A stretch of 64,000 bases of DNA from Methylocapsa sp. D3K7 (GTDB lineage Bacteria; Pseudomonadota; Alphaproteobacteria; Rhizobiales; Beijerinckiaceae). Below the pieces are notes generated by a model. That model did not search any database, was not told the DNA's origin, and saw only the letters and a list, made by a program, of their open reading frames with translations. Shown here one piece after another: positions 54,324 through 63,035 of this stretch; position 1 is the stretch's first letter, and the number at the start of each line of letters is the position of its first letter. The stretch lies in assembly GCF_029855125.1 (NCBI RefSeq), contig NZ_CP123229.1, positions 2,462,501 to 2,526,500 of the forward strand. Reading direction: 5' to 3'. The position numbers and the translations under genes are program-made.

Positions 54324-55055
54324 ATGCGCGAAGATGCGATTGAAGTCATTCCGGTCATCGACCTGATGGGCGGCGCGGTGGTGCGCGCCCGCCACGGCTT
54401 GCGACAGGATTATGCGCCGATCATGACGCCGATTTCGAAAACCAGCGGGCCTCTCGACGTTATCGCCGGGCTTTTGGCGATTCATCCCTTTGGGACATTC
54501 TATATCGCCGATCTCGACCGCATCGAATCACGGAGCGGCAATACGCAAACCATCGAGTCAGTCACAGCGGCTTTTCCTGGTCATGTATTTTGGATCGATG
54601 CTGGTATGCGCGACGCTATCGAAGCGCGGTCCTGGCTTGCTCAGCACAAGGGCGCGCATCTTGTCCTTGGAAGCGAATCCTTGGAAAGCGCCACGGTGCT
54701 TTCTGATCTCGTGGAAAATGATCGAATTATTCTCTCGCTTGATTTTCGTGACGACAGATTTATCGGACCAAAAAACCTGTATGACAGGCCACATCTGTGG
54801 CCCCGCCGCGTCATTGTCATGACCCTGGCGCGGGTCGGCAGCGATGCCGGTCCGGACATGGACCGCCTTTTGGAGGTCAGACGCCGCGCGCCCTCTCTTA
54901 TGATCTATGCCGCCGGAGGACTTCGCGGCGCCGATGATCTTTTGCGTTTGGAGCAAATAGGAATCAGCGGCGTTCTCGTCGCCTCGGCACTGCATGATGG
55001 CCGTCTGACCGGCGGCGATCTCGCCGCGGCGGAAAATAAAATAAAAGGGGCCTAA
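54324..55055 (+). CDS. HisA-related TIM-barrel protein
   Basis: The 243-residue protein is like phosphoribosyl isomerase HisA: VIPVIDLMGGAVVRARHGLRQDYAPI at the N-terminus, FYIADLDRIESRSGN, FWIDAGMRD, LVLGSESLES, LSLDFRDDRF and YAAGGLRGADDLLRLEQIGISGVLVASALHDG. It belongs to the HisA/HisF-related family found with H4MPT genes in methylotrophs and methanogens, not to the histidine operon, and no other his gene lies here. Its chemistry is not established; a ribose-related or tyramine-phosphate step in cofactor synthesis is a guess. It ends within a two-way terminator shared with fae. Confidence 0.8.
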   Translation: MREDAIEVIPVIDLMGGAVVRARHGLRQDYAPIMTPISKTSGPLDVIAGLLAIHPFGTFYIADLDRIESRSGNTQTIESVTAAFPGHVFWIDAGMRDAIEARSWLAQHKGAHLVLGSESLESATVLSDLVENDRIILSLDFRDDRFIGPKNLYDRPHLWPRRVIVMTLARVGSDAGPDMDRLLEVRRRAPSLMIYAAGGLRGADDLLRLEQIGISGVLVASALHDGRLTGGDLAAAENKIKGA

Positions 55056-55065
55056 GCCCCTTTTT
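55043..55065. terminator. Bidirectional rho-independent terminator
   Basis: AAAAGGGGC and GCCCCTTTT pair around CTAA, with five T following on the + strand and A-rich sequence on the other side, so it should stop both the HisA-like gene (+) and fae (-). It overlaps the HisA-like stop codon at 55053-55055. Confidence 0.85.
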
Positions 55066-55088
55066 ATCCTTTTCAGCTAAGCGCGTGC

Positions 55089-55598
55089 TTAGTTCGGCGC
55101 GAAAGGATGCTTCGCGATATTGCGCTGTGCAACGACATAGGCCGGTGTCGGCTCGCCGCTGACCGCGCGCGCGATCGATTCCTTGGTGGCCTGATAGTTG
55201 AAGTCCTGAATCTTCTGATTGTCCTTGGCGTCCCAATGAATGAACACGCCAACGCAGATGAAAAGATTGTCGGCTTCGCCTACCGGAATAACGCCCGCCG
55301 CGACACTGTCTGCGACAGCCTTGGCGACGCCATGCTGGGCCGGTCCGAACATCTGCACGGCCTGGGTCGCATTCTTGATCGTCACTTTGTTGAACAGAAT
55401 GGTCGCGGGCTTGACGAGCAGGTTCGGCGCCACAACCGCGAGCAGCGTGGTGAAGCCGTCCTTATTGTTTGTGAGGGCATTCGCAAACGCCGTTTCGGCG
55501 GCGCTGCCGCGCGGTCCGATGATGAGGTCGATATGAGCGACTTCATTGCCGTCACCGACGAGCGATTCGCCGACGCAGAGCTTGTTTATCTTTGCCAT
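55089..55598 (-). CDS. fae: Formaldehyde-activating enzyme
   Basis: The 169-residue enzyme joins formaldehyde and H4MPT to methylene-H4MPT, the entry step of the oxidation pathway. The text is close to the classical Fae: [25 protein letters not shown] with the conserved His22, then [40 protein letters not shown] and [14 protein letters not shown]. The start MAKINKL follows GGGGA seven bases upstream. The upstream region holds a TTGACA (complement 55693-55698) but no good -10, so the promoter is unclear. A terminator follows. Confidence 0.97.
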   Translation of the reverse strand: MAKINKLCVGESLVGDGNEVAHIDLIIGPRGSAAETAFANALTNNKDGFTTLLAVVAPNLLVKPATILFNKVTIKNATQAVQMFGPAQHGVAKAVADSVAAGVIPVGEADNLFICVGVFIHWDAKDNQKIQDFNYQATKESIARAVSGEPTPAYVVAQRNIAKHPFAPN

Positions 55599-55752
55599 GC
55601 TTAAAATCCCCATTACTGATATCCTCCCCTGGAGAAGCCTGCTCCGATTGGGCGTCGGAAGAGTTCGACACATGCCCGACGAACAACCTTGTTGTCAACG
55701 CCGGAGATTTGGCCGGGCGGGATGGCGGCGGAGGTTTCCGTCGCGGCCGCAC

Positions 55753-56601
55753 TCAACCATTATTGCGCCGGTTGATCAAGATGTGAGTTAAACGTTCTAC
55801 GAAAACCGTCGCGACAGCGAGATCCGCGCTGGTTCCGGGGTTTAATCCGGCTGCTTTAAGATTTTGATCGAATATCAAAAGATCTTGCAGCGCATCCCCA
55901 GGATTTGCGGTGTTCATGTAGCGTTCCAGTGCAAACCGCGCCTCGCCTTGCACCCGCGCAGCCGTCTCCAAGCCATGTTTGCGCGCGATATGACTATCGG
56001 GAAAACCCGCCAGAAACGCGAGATAAACACTTACCACCGGCCAGGGGGCGGGCCAGCCCCTGTCTCGCGCACTCGTTAAGGCGCCCATTCCGGTTTCGAA
56101 GACATCCACAAAATCAGACGCATACTGAAAGGCGATCTTATCCCGGCCGGCCGCTTCTTGCATTGCCTCCAGCAGCGTGACATCCGCATCCCCATGGACA
56201 TCGTGGCGGCGCGCCGTGCCCAACCCCGCAGGCGAGGCGCGCAGAATCGCCCGGAACGTGGCAGCCGCGTCCGCGACCGTCAATCCGGAAAGAGTCTTGT
56301 GCAAAGCAACGTGCATGTCCTCGCGGCTCTCCGCAGCAGCTGCAAGGGGTGCGCATAAAAGAATGATTCCAAGGTTGGTGTTCATGCCGACCGCCACGAA
56401 AGTCGCCTCTACGGCGGAAAGTATGCGCTCGCCAATCGGCGTTGACGGTTTGCATAAGGCTGGCGCGGCGGCCTCGGCGCTGCGCAGAAAATCACGGACC
56501 GTCATGCGATGGCCGTCAGCGAAAACATGCACATTGCCGGGCTTGGGAGCCTCGACCTCGTCACGGCAGGCGGCGGAGAATGCCGAGGCGATCTCGTTCA
56601 C
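55753..56601 (-). CDS. CitG-family triphosphoribosyl-dephospho-CoA synthase-like protein
   Basis: This 282-residue helical protein of the CitG family (PF01874) has EVEAPKPGNVHVF, GMNTNLGIILLCAPL, ARRHDVHGDADVTLLEAMQEA and LNPGTSADLAVAT, so the nucleotide and metal residues are kept. Known CitG transfers ribosyl-phosphate from ATP to dephospho-CoA for citrate lyase. No citrate lyase gene lies here. Its place in the mtdB-mch operon points to a ribosyl-phosphate transfer in H4MPT or related cofactor synthesis. This is inference. The GTG start overlaps the RimK-like stop (GTGA). Confidence 0.82.
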   Translation of the reverse strand: MNEIASAFSAACRDEVEAPKPGNVHVFADGHRMTVRDFLRSAEAAAPALCKPSTPIGERILSAVEATFVAVGMNTNLGIILLCAPLAAAAESREDMHVALHKTLSGLTVADAAATFRAILRASPAGLGTARRHDVHGDADVTLLEAMQEAAGRDKIAFQYASDFVDVFETGMGALTSARDRGWPAPWPVVSVYLAFLAGFPDSHIARKHGLETAARVQGEARFALERYMNTANPGDALQDLLIFDQNLKAAGLNPGTSADLAVATVFVERLTHILINRRNNG

Positions 56602-57545
56602 CCTACAGCCTTCGCCCGTGATCGCCCGATCCGCGCCAAGACGTTCGCGGCCAATTTGTCAGCAATCGAAAACGGGGCCACCTTTTGCAGGCCGCGCCAT
56701 CCGGGCATGCTGTTGACTTCAAGAACCTGGAGGGCGCCCGCCGCGTCAAAGATCATATCCACGCCGGCGAAATCCGCACCGGTCGCCGCTGCCGCGCGCA
56801 AGGCAAGATCGATCATCTTGGTGTCCGGCTCACACCATTCCGGCCGGGCGCCAAGTTTGACATTGGTGATCCATTGCGACGCGTGGCGCGTCATCGCGGC
56901 GATGACTTCGCCCTCCGACACGAAAAACCGAATGTCGCGAAAACCGTTGCGTTCGACCGCGATGAATCGCTGAAGGTAATAAGTGCCATCGGCCGCCTCA
57001 ATGGAGGGAAGGTCGTCTTCGCGCCGGATCAGTTTCAAGCCGAACCCTTGCGCGCCAAACAAAGGTTTCAAAACAAGGGGGCCGCGACCGGCTTCGCGCC
57101 GCACAATCTGGCGGGCAGCCTGCTGCGATTGGACTGTCCAGGTCGGGGGAGTCGGAATCCCCTTGCGAGCAAGCGCGAAACTTGTTGCCGCTTTGTCGAC
57201 GCAGACTTCGATGGCGCGCGCGGAGTTCAAGACCGGCACGCCCATTTCGCCAAGACAATGCAATACATCGAGCCGCAAGGTCACGCTCTCAAACGTGCCG
57301 GACCCAATCGCGCGAACGAAAACCGCATCCGGCAAATCCGCGCCAAAGCCTGGAATAACAAGGCCGTTCGGCCGCCGCGTATCGAACCCGCATTGAGAAA
57401 GGCGCAGCGGAACGGCAACGACGCCCGCGCGCGCGAAAGCCGCCACGAGATCGCGCGCATGCCAATCGTAAAGATCGACAGCCAGCGCGATCCTGGGTCC
57501 GTTCAATGCCTCACGCGGCGCTTGCTGCCTATCCGAAAGAGACAT
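56598..57545 (-). CDS. RimK-like ATP-grasp ligase (MptN-type)
   Basis: The 315-residue ligase has the RimK/MptN layout: an N-terminal preATP-grasp part ([25 protein letters not shown]), [58 protein letters not shown], and the metal-binding [28 protein letters not shown]. Members add glutamate to a carboxylate. MptN adds glutamate to H4MPT, and the operon context with mch and mtdB makes that the favoured reading. It overlaps mch by 17 bases and the CitG-like gene by four. Confidence 0.85.
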   Translation of the reverse strand: MSLSDRQQAPREALNGPRIALAVDLYDWHARDLVAAFARAGVVAVPLRLSQCGFDTRRPNGLVIPGFGADLPDAVFVRAIGSGTFESVTLRLDVLHCLGEMGVPVLNSARAIEVCVDKAATSFALARKGIPTPPTWTVQSQQAARQIVRREAGRGPLVLKPLFGAQGFGLKLIRREDDLPSIEAADGTYYLQRFIAVERNGFRDIRFFVSEGEVIAAMTRHASQWITNVKLGARPEWCEPDTKMIDLALRAAAATGADFAGVDMIFDAAGALQVLEVNSMPGWRGLQKVAPFSIADKLAANVLARIGRSRAKAVG

Positions 57546-58491
57546 CGAGCAAGGCTTGATCGATTTTTCCCGCGTGAAACGTCTCGCCGGTATCGACGGC
57601 TGTCACAATGGCCCGCGCTGGGCTGAACAGCATCGGGTCGATCTTGTAGAAATCCCCCTTGTAGGCTTTGAACACTTCGGCGAACGGACGCCCGTAATCG
57701 CGCGACATGGTGCTTGGGAGCTGTTCAGCTAGTGCCTTTGCATCGGCAGCAGGCCCTGTCACGAACAGATGCGCTTGACCGCCATAGATGATCGCGTCGT
57801 TGGTGCGTCCCATGGCTTGAACAAAATCCGGGTGCGGCGGCGACAGCGGCGCCGAGGCCACGCCATCGACGACACGTGCCAGCGGGAATTTAAGCTCATG
57901 AGTTTTGTGCAGCGCCACTTCGAGCACTCTTGCCACGACCTGAACACCGCCTGCGAGACTTTGTGTCGGCGCGAAAATGAACGTCACATTTTCCGGTGAG
58001 ACGCCGCAATCGCGCGCAACTTTTTCCGTGATCTCACGCGGCGGCGGCTTGTCCGATTCGAGCACGAGTGTCACGCGCGTCGCGGTGTCGCGATACTCCA
58101 ATTCCGAAAACAAAGGCTCCTTGCGGGCCAGCGCCCGCCCCGGACCTGAGCCCAGCGCGAAAAACGCCGATTTGCCTTCGCCGTGCGAGAGGGCCCAGCC
58201 CGCATATTGACTGGCGAGGCAAGCAATGACGGGATCGGTCGAGCGGACGCAAAGCTCATACGGCCATTTCGGATTGCCTCCGGTCGGAGCAAGGCCAACC
58301 GTTCCGAGGCCGCCGAGGCAGATTTCGGCGATTGCGATACCCGCCTCGATACCCCCCCGGGCGTTTTTCCCGGCGTCGATAATCGTCTCGCCCGCTTCAC
58401 CTTTGGAAACTTTGATCCGCAACTGGGCGGCGTTCGCGACCATGCGGTCCACCGCCGCGCCGGTTAGTGTGTTGATGCTGAGATCGCTCAA
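57529..58491 (-). CDS. mch: Methenyl-H4MPT cyclohydrolase
   Basis: The 320-residue enzyme hydrolyses methenyl-H4MPT to N5-formyl-H4[78 protein letters not shown] text (here [16 protein letters not shown]) and [29 protein letters not shown] are family segments. No in-frame ATG exists before residue 18, and the frame suggests TTG at 58489-58491, overlapping the preceding stop as TTGA with AAGGA ten bases upstream. The start is thus an unusual TTG. Confidence 0.95.
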   Translation of the reverse strand: MSDLSINTLTGAAVDRMVANAAQLRIKVSKGEAGETIIDAGKNARGGIEAGIAIAEICLGGLGTVGLAPTGGNPKWPYELCVRSTDPVIACLASQYAGWALSHGEGKSAFFALGSGPGRALARKEPLFSELEYRDTATRVTLVLESDKPPPREITEKVARDCGVSPENVTFIFAPTQSLAGGVQVVARVLEVALHKTHELKFPLARVVDGVASAPLSPPHPDFVQAMGRTNDAIIYGGQAHLFVTGPAADAKALAEQLPSTMSRDYGRPFAEVFKAYKGDFYKIDPMLFSPARAIVTAVDTGETFHAGKIDQALLDVSFG

Positions 58492-59684
58492 TGTGCCGTT
58501 TCCTTCCCAGTCTGAGTTTGATTTCGCTTGTTGGTTTTGTTTGGGGCTTGTTCCAGGCGGCCAAGAATCCAAGCCGTCCGCGCATCAAGAAACGCGCGGG
58601 CCATCCCTGGTTTTTCTGCGCGAGCGTTGATTGTGCAGACAGGAGCGTGCGCCCGGACTTCGCTATACGCTTTCTGCCGGTCCGCCGTCCAATCGGGCCA
58701 GTCGAATTCCGGCATGCTGGAAATGTCATGCGGCGCGTAGGCAATCGCGGCCGCCGCCGCACCCCTGAATTCAGGCAGCCGCACGGGGAGGCGCCCAAGA
58801 CAAGATTCGACATGGGCGCGAAACAGGGAGCCATCGCGATCGTCAAAAATGTCGAGGGTGGCGCCGGGCCTCGGGTTGATTTCGATTAATGTATATTCGT
58901 TGCCGTCAACCAGAAAATCGATGCTGTTGAGGCCGCGAAGCCCGGACGCCGCCGTGACGGCGTGTGCCGCGCGCCGCAACTTGTCTTCCAGTGTGGACGT
59001 GAGACCGGCCGGGCGCAGGCTGCCGCCAAACCGGTAGGGTTCTTCCGGCGTTGGTGCCGCCCATTGCTGGCTGAGACCCACGATATTCGCATTGGTACCA
59101 TCGGCCACAAAAAGAATCGAAATGGAGTCTCCTGTGACGATGCGCTGAAAATAGATATTTTCGTCTGCGGGAATTTCTGCGCCGGCCGGTGCCACATGGC
59201 TGCCGCCCGCTCCCCCCGCGCTTTTGGCGAGCCAATCGCGGCTATCGCTTGGCATCTTCACGCTTATCTCGGGATGGGGAATATTGAGGGCGGCGCAAAG
59301 CTGCGAAAGCCGCACCGGATCCTTCACGCCGCGAACCACATCGGGACAATTGCCGAGTAGCGGGAATCGCCGCGCGATAATTTCCAGAAGTTCCGTTCGA
59401 TCCTCAAACCCTGCTCCATAAACGAAGCCGCAGGGCGGCGCGGCACCAGCAAGGGAGTTAAGCGCCGGAATGAGATTGTCCGCGTCAAATCCTCGGCCGA
59501 GCCCGCCTTCGACTAGGCGGTTGGCGTCGCAAAATCCGCGCGTATCCAAATCGTCGAAAAAGTCAGCGGCGAGCGGCATAAACCCGGCTCGCCGCGCGGC
59601 CCCAGCCAAGGCCCTCCCCGACGATGCCGCGATCAAAATCGCGGCACCGGCTTCAGGCGATCTCACGCGCGAGACTGAAGGCAT
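58488..59684 (-). CDS. ATP-grasp protein of the H4MPT/methylofuran cluster
   Basis: This is a 398-residue ATP-grasp ligase. The preATP part has [33 protein letters not shown] binding lies in the [14 protein letters not shown]...[18 protein letters not shown] region. [22 protein letters not shown] and [29 protein letters not shown] carry the metal residues. It is similar in type to MfnD (tyramine:glutamate ligase) of methanofuran synthesis. The precise substrate is not shown. The start could be a GTG six codons in. It overlaps mtdB by 32 bases and mch by four. Confidence 0.82.
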   Translation of the reverse strand: MPSVSRVRSPEAGAAILIAASSGRALAGAARRAGFMPLAADFFDDLDTRGFCDANRLVEGGLGRGFDADNLIPALNSLAGAAPPCGFVYGAGFEDRTELLEIIARRFPLLGNCPDVVRGVKDPVRLSQLCAALNIPHPEISVKMPSDSRDWLAKSAGGAGGSHVAPAGAEIPADENIYFQRIVTGDSISILFVADGTNANIVGLSQQWAAPTPEEPYRFGGSLRPAGLTSTLEDKLRRAAHAVTAASGLRGLNSIDFLVDGNEYTLIEINPRPGATLDIFDDRDGSLFRAHVESCLGRLPVRLPEFRGAAAAAIAYAPHDISSMPEFDWPDWTADRQKAYSEVRAHAPVCTINARAEKPGMARAFLDARTAWILGRLEQAPNKTNKRNQTQTGKETAH

Positions 59685-60537
59685 CGCGAAAATCGAGGCT
59701 GATCGCCTTGGGTGACCCCGCCATCCGTTGAAACAATCCCGATTCTGTCTTGTATTTCACGTCGCCAATGGCGAGCGGTCCGATGCCAAGACTGCCGCCC
59801 GCCAATTCGGCGCCGTTCGCCATCAGTTCAAGCCCCTCGATCCCCGCCGGCGGCACCGCATTGACGTCGGCTGAAACCAGCAAGGATTTGGCCGCCGCGA
59901 GCATCGATGCCGACAGAACCTGCACACCTGCGGCCGCACAGCATAGCGCAACTTCCTTGCCCGCCAGCGCCGAGGAAATTTCCTCTGGCGACTTTGCCTG
60001 GGCGGCCTGCACGGTCACACCGAACCTCTGCTTGATCTCGTCGGCCTTGGCTTGCACCTTGCTCAACTCGCGCGCGGTGAGGGTTACTTCGGCGCCTTCA
60101 AGCGCCGCGATCACACCGCAGGTGTAGCCCACCGGCCCCGTCGCGCCAAAAATCACAATATGCGTATCGGCAAGCGCCTTGCCGTTCTTTTTCTTCAGAA
60201 TTTTTTCGACGCAGGCAACCATCGCGGCGGCAGTGGTGAACGATCCGGCGGGATCGGCGAAGGCTGAAATCTCGAACGGTTTCAACAGTGTCTTGCGCAC
60301 TTGCTCCAGCATATCGAGCGCCAGAACCGCGTCCTTGCCGCCAATGAAAACAGCGGTATGGACGGCATCCCTGGGCGAGCGCGAGAACATGGCGTCCTGC
60401 ACCAGCGGCATGACTTCCTCGAGCTTGACATCGATATAAGGAACAACCGAGTCATATCCTGCGTCGAGCGCCATATTCACGTCGAATGGGCTCATGTGCC
60501 GGAGCGGACTGAGCATGTGCAATATATTCTTGGCCAC
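59653..60537 (-). CDS. mtdB: NAD(P)-dependent methylene-H4MPT dehydrogenase
   Basis: The 294-residue enzyme oxidises methylene-H4MPT to methenyl-H4MPT. KNILHMLSPLRHMSPFDVNMALDAGYDSVVPY is the MtdA/MtdB N-terminus, and the dinucleotide-binding loop is IVIFGATGPVGYT (131-137). DVNAVPPAGIEGLELM and IGPLAIGDVKYKTE follow. The pattern agrees with MtdB, the H4MPT-specific type, more than with MtdA, and its operon with mch supports this. The start is GTG. It lies 24 bases after mptG. Confidence 0.95.
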   Translation of the reverse strand: MAKNILHMLSPLRHMSPFDVNMALDAGYDSVVPYIDVKLEEVMPLVQDAMFSRSPRDAVHTAVFIGGKDAVLALDMLEQVRKTLLKPFEISAFADPAGSFTTAAAMVACVEKILKKKNGKALADTHIVIFGATGPVGYTCGVIAALEGAEVTLTARELSKVQAKADEIKQRFGVTVQAAQAKSPEEISSALAGKEVALCCAAAGVQVLSASMLAAAKSLLVSADVNAVPPAGIEGLELMANGAELAGGSLGIGPLAIGDVKYKTESGLFQRMAGSPKAISLDFRDAFSLAREIA

Positions 60538-60560
60538 GTATTACCCCTATCTCATTGCGA

Positions 60561-61532
60561 CTATTTCATAACAGCGAAGGAGTCCCCTTCGACGCGGACG
60601 CCGTGGTTGACGCCCTTGCAGATGAGGAGTTCCAGCCCAGATGCGTCGGCCATTGCTTGGACGGTGCCGCACAAGCGTTGCGCCTCCCGCGCATCGGCGG
60701 CAAAAGCAAAGCCGGTTGGCCCCCAGGAGGATTGGCCTATGCCTTTCGCTCCATGCAGCCGAAGCTCATCCATCACTTGTGCCACTGCAGCGCTTGCGTA
60801 GGGCTTGCCGCCTTGCGCGGGCGCGAAATAGTCTCCGGCGATCTCCTGGAGACGCGCGATCGCGTCACCAAAGGAGCCAATATCCTGTTCGGCCAGAGCC
60901 GGCAATGCCTTGATGAGAACCAGGCGGCAGATTTCGGCAGCCAAGCCCGGCGCGAAATCAGCCAGCTGGGCGAAGGCGGTTTGCTCCTCGCTCCCATGAA
61001 CGCCTTCGGTGCGCGGATCGACGGCGATGATCACCCGCCATTTGGCGGGGAATTCCAGGCGGGCGATGACCGGCGGCGTCGAAGTCCGTGCCCCATGTCC
61101 GCCATCAACAATGACCCCTCCTTGCTCGAAGAGGCCCAAGCCGATGCCCGAACGGGCGCCACGCCGCAACAAAAGCGCATCGTTTGCCGGGTCCAAAGGA
61201 AGCCCTTCAAGACGCCGCAAGGCGGTCGCGACGGCAAGCGCGAGTTGGGTGCCCGAGCCCAGTCCCGCATGTGGGGGAATCGCTTCCTCAATGGTCAAGG
61301 CATAGGCCGGCGGCAGACCCAAATGACGCGCCAAATCGGTGAGATAGCGGGACGCGCGCTCCCCTTCCAATCCCGCGACCGTGAGCGCCTCCGCGCGCTG
61401 AAGCCTCAAGCGCGTGACCGGCCGGTCGATGGCAAGCCCCAGGCTCCCGAAACGGCGGCCAAGTCCGCCATTCATGTCAAGAAATCCAAGGTGAAGACGG
61501 GCGGACGCCGTCACGGTGACGTTGTCGTACAT
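60561..61532 (-). CDS. mptG: Beta-ribofuranosylaminobenzene 5'-phosphate synthase
   Basis: The 323-residue GHMP-kinase-fold enzyme joins p-hydroxybenzoate or p-aminobenzoate with phosphoribosyl pyrophosphate, the first committed step of the arabinose-like part of methanopterin. ASARLHLGFLDMNGGLGRRFGSLGLAID at the N-terminus, IPPHAGLGSGTQLALAVATAL (the glycine-rich loop), SGIGLGLFEQGGVIVDGG and GQSSWGPTGFAF are family motifs. GAGGGG before the ATG fixes the start. It is the first gene of the leftward mptG-mtdB-mch operon. p-Aminobenzoate from the pab genes would be its substrate in bacteria. Confidence 0.94.
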   Translation of the reverse strand: MYDNVTVTASARLHLGFLDMNGGLGRRFGSLGLAIDRPVTRLRLQRAEALTVAGLEGERASRYLTDLARHLGLPPAYALTIEEAIPPHAGLGSGTQLALAVATALRRLEGLPLDPANDALLLRRGARSGIGLGLFEQGGVIVDGGHGARTSTPPVIARLEFPAKWRVIIAVDPRTEGVHGSEEQTAFAQLADFAPGLAAEICRLVLIKALPALAEQDIGSFGDAIARLQEIAGDYFAPAQGGKPYASAAVAQVMDELRLHGAKGIGQSSWGPTGFAFAADAREAQRLCGTVQAMADASGLELLICKGVNHGVRVEGDSFAVMK

Positions 61533-61737
61533 GGTCCCCTCTTTGCCGGGAGCGTCTTGCCAACCTGAGTTTCCGCCAATTGACGGAAGACCCACGCGCT
61601 TTAAAGCACGGCAACTGAAAAGTCGCGGACTTTCCACACCGGGCAGCACGGCGGGCGGGCTAAGAGAGTGCGGCGTCCTGGGACGGTGTCAAATGGGAAA
61701 CTCGCGCAGGCCCATCATGCGGGAGTCGTTCGAGCGG

Positions 61738-62349
61738 TCACGGGATAATGCTCGGAAAAAGGAAAGGAAATGGCGCAACCTGTACGCTCGAGACAATAGG
61801 CAAACACGGAACTTCCGGGACACCCTCGAACGACATTTGTTGCGCCTGGGTTCGCTCCCTGAGGCTCAATTTCGAGGCTATGGCGTCGCGTATTCTCGCC
61901 CACGGCTCGCGTTCCGGGCCAGCCTTCGCGACAGCAAGATTCACCAGCGCATAAGCCTTCATATAGTCCTGCGGCACGCCTTGGGCTTTGTCATACATGA
62001 GCCCCAGCTGATATTGCGCCCGGGCAACGCCTTGCTGACTGGCGCAACGATACCACCCCGCAGCCACGATAAAATCCTGCGGCACGCCCTTGCCGTTGGC
62101 GAACATGTAGCCGAGGTAGGTTTGCGCCGTCGGATCGCCTTGCGGCGCGAGGATCGCAAAAATTTCGGCGGCTTTCACATAATTGCCGGCAGCGAAGGCG
62201 CGCACCCCCGTCTTAAGCGGGTCCGCTGCCGCGCCGGAATTGCCCAAAAATGCCGCGCATAGCAGCAGGCCGGAAATGGCCCAGAGGCGCGGCCAAAACA
62301 TTTGCCGCCGCCAGTTCTGGCCTCTTCGCGAAGAGCGGAAAACCTCCAT
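61738..62349 (-). CDS. Sel1-repeat protein, exported
   Basis: In this 203-residue protein a signal anchor (WAISGLLLCAAFLGNSGAAA) follows a basic N-terminus. Then come Sel1-type tetratricopeptide repeats: GDPTAQTYLGYMFANGKGVPQDFIVAAGWYRCAS and GVARAQYQLGLMYDKAQGVPQDYMKAYALVNLA. Such repeats bind proteins. ATG at 62349 follows GGAG after six bases. The frame extends further up without such a site. It lies 12 bases after the prepilin-peptidase gene and may belong to that operon, linking it to secretion or pilus assembly. Confidence 0.78.
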   Translation of the reverse strand: MEVFRSSRRGQNWRRQMFWPRLWAISGLLLCAAFLGNSGAAADPLKTGVRAFAAGNYVKAAEIFAILAPQGDPTAQTYLGYMFANGKGVPQDFIVAAGWYRCASQQGVARAQYQLGLMYDKAQGVPQDYMKAYALVNLAVAKAGPEREPWARIRDAIASKLSLRERTQAQQMSFEGVPEVPCLPIVSSVQVAPFPFLFPSIIP

Positions 62350-62360
62350 GGGGTGCTCCG

Positions 62361-63035
62361 TTAAACCTTTAAAAATAGGGCGCCGAGCAGCCAGCAAAAC
62401 CAAATCGCCGGCGCGAAAAAAACACCAAAGGGCAATTTCGCGGTCGCCCGCAAGGGCCGCCGCAGGACAAGCTGGTTCGTGATATAGGCGATCAACGCTA
62501 GGACAGCGGCGATTTCGATCGCGACCGGAATGAGAGGCCAATCGAGCCAGGCACCGGCGACGGCGGCGAGCTTGACGTCGCCAAGGCCAATCCCCTGGCG
62601 CCGGCGAAGCCGGAAATATGTCTCCCGCAGCGCCAGAAACCCCAGCGCCAGGACAACGCCCCGCAACGCCGCCAAGGCCATATTCTCCGGCAGAGTTTCA
62701 AAGCCCGCGACCCCCGTTTGCGCAAAAGCGAGCAGGAGTGCTGCGAGGGTCAGCCGGTCGGGAATAATGTAGGCCCGCGCATCGGCCACCGCGATGGCAA
62801 GCATCAAAAGCCCGAGGGCGGCGCCAAAAAGCCCAGAGGGGCCGGGCTCGGCAACAAGGCTTGCGATCACGACACCGCAAGCGATGAGGGTGAGCGCCAC
62901 GGTGGCGAGGAAATTTCGTCGCACGGGTTTCGCCATCAAATCGGAGGAACCAAGCCCGTCTTCTCCCCTGTGCGGCCTCAAAGATTCGCATGGCCAGCCG
63001 GCGGGTGGGGAAATGTGCAGCCGATCCTGGCTCAT
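62361..63035 (-). CDS. Prepilin peptidase (CpaA/A24 type)
   Basis: This is a 224-residue membrane protease of several helices. The two catalytic aspartates are in VADARAYIIPDRLT (Asp85) and GIGLGDVKLAAVAG, the hallmark of type IV prepilin peptidases. It lacks the N-terminal methyltransferase domain of PilD and so fits the CpaA/TadV form used by Tad pili or simple type II systems. The start ATG overlaps the stop of the secretin gene (ATGA), proving linkage. It should process pseudopilins or pilins encoded upstream, outside the window. Confidence 0.88.
   Translation of the reverse strand: MSQDRLHISPPAGWPCESLRPHRGEDGLGSSDLMAKPVRRNFLATVALTLIACGVVIASLVAEPGPSGLFGAALGLLMLAIAVADARAYIIPDRLTLAALLLAFAQTGVAGFETLPENMALAALRGVVLALGFLALRETYFRLRRRQGIGLGDVKLAAVAGAWLDWPLIPVAIEIAAVLALIAYITNQLVLRRPLRATAKLPFGVFFAPAIWFCWLLGALFLKV

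Noticed and set aside
55693..55698. TTGACA on the reverse strand as the fae promoter -35 box
   Set aside because: At the proper spacing only GCATGT-like sequence is found, so I did not list it as a promoter.
56685..57626. 313-codon frame antisense to the RimK-like gene
   Set aside because: It overlaps a gene with intact ATP-grasp motifs and shows shadow composition (Arg/Gln/His rich).
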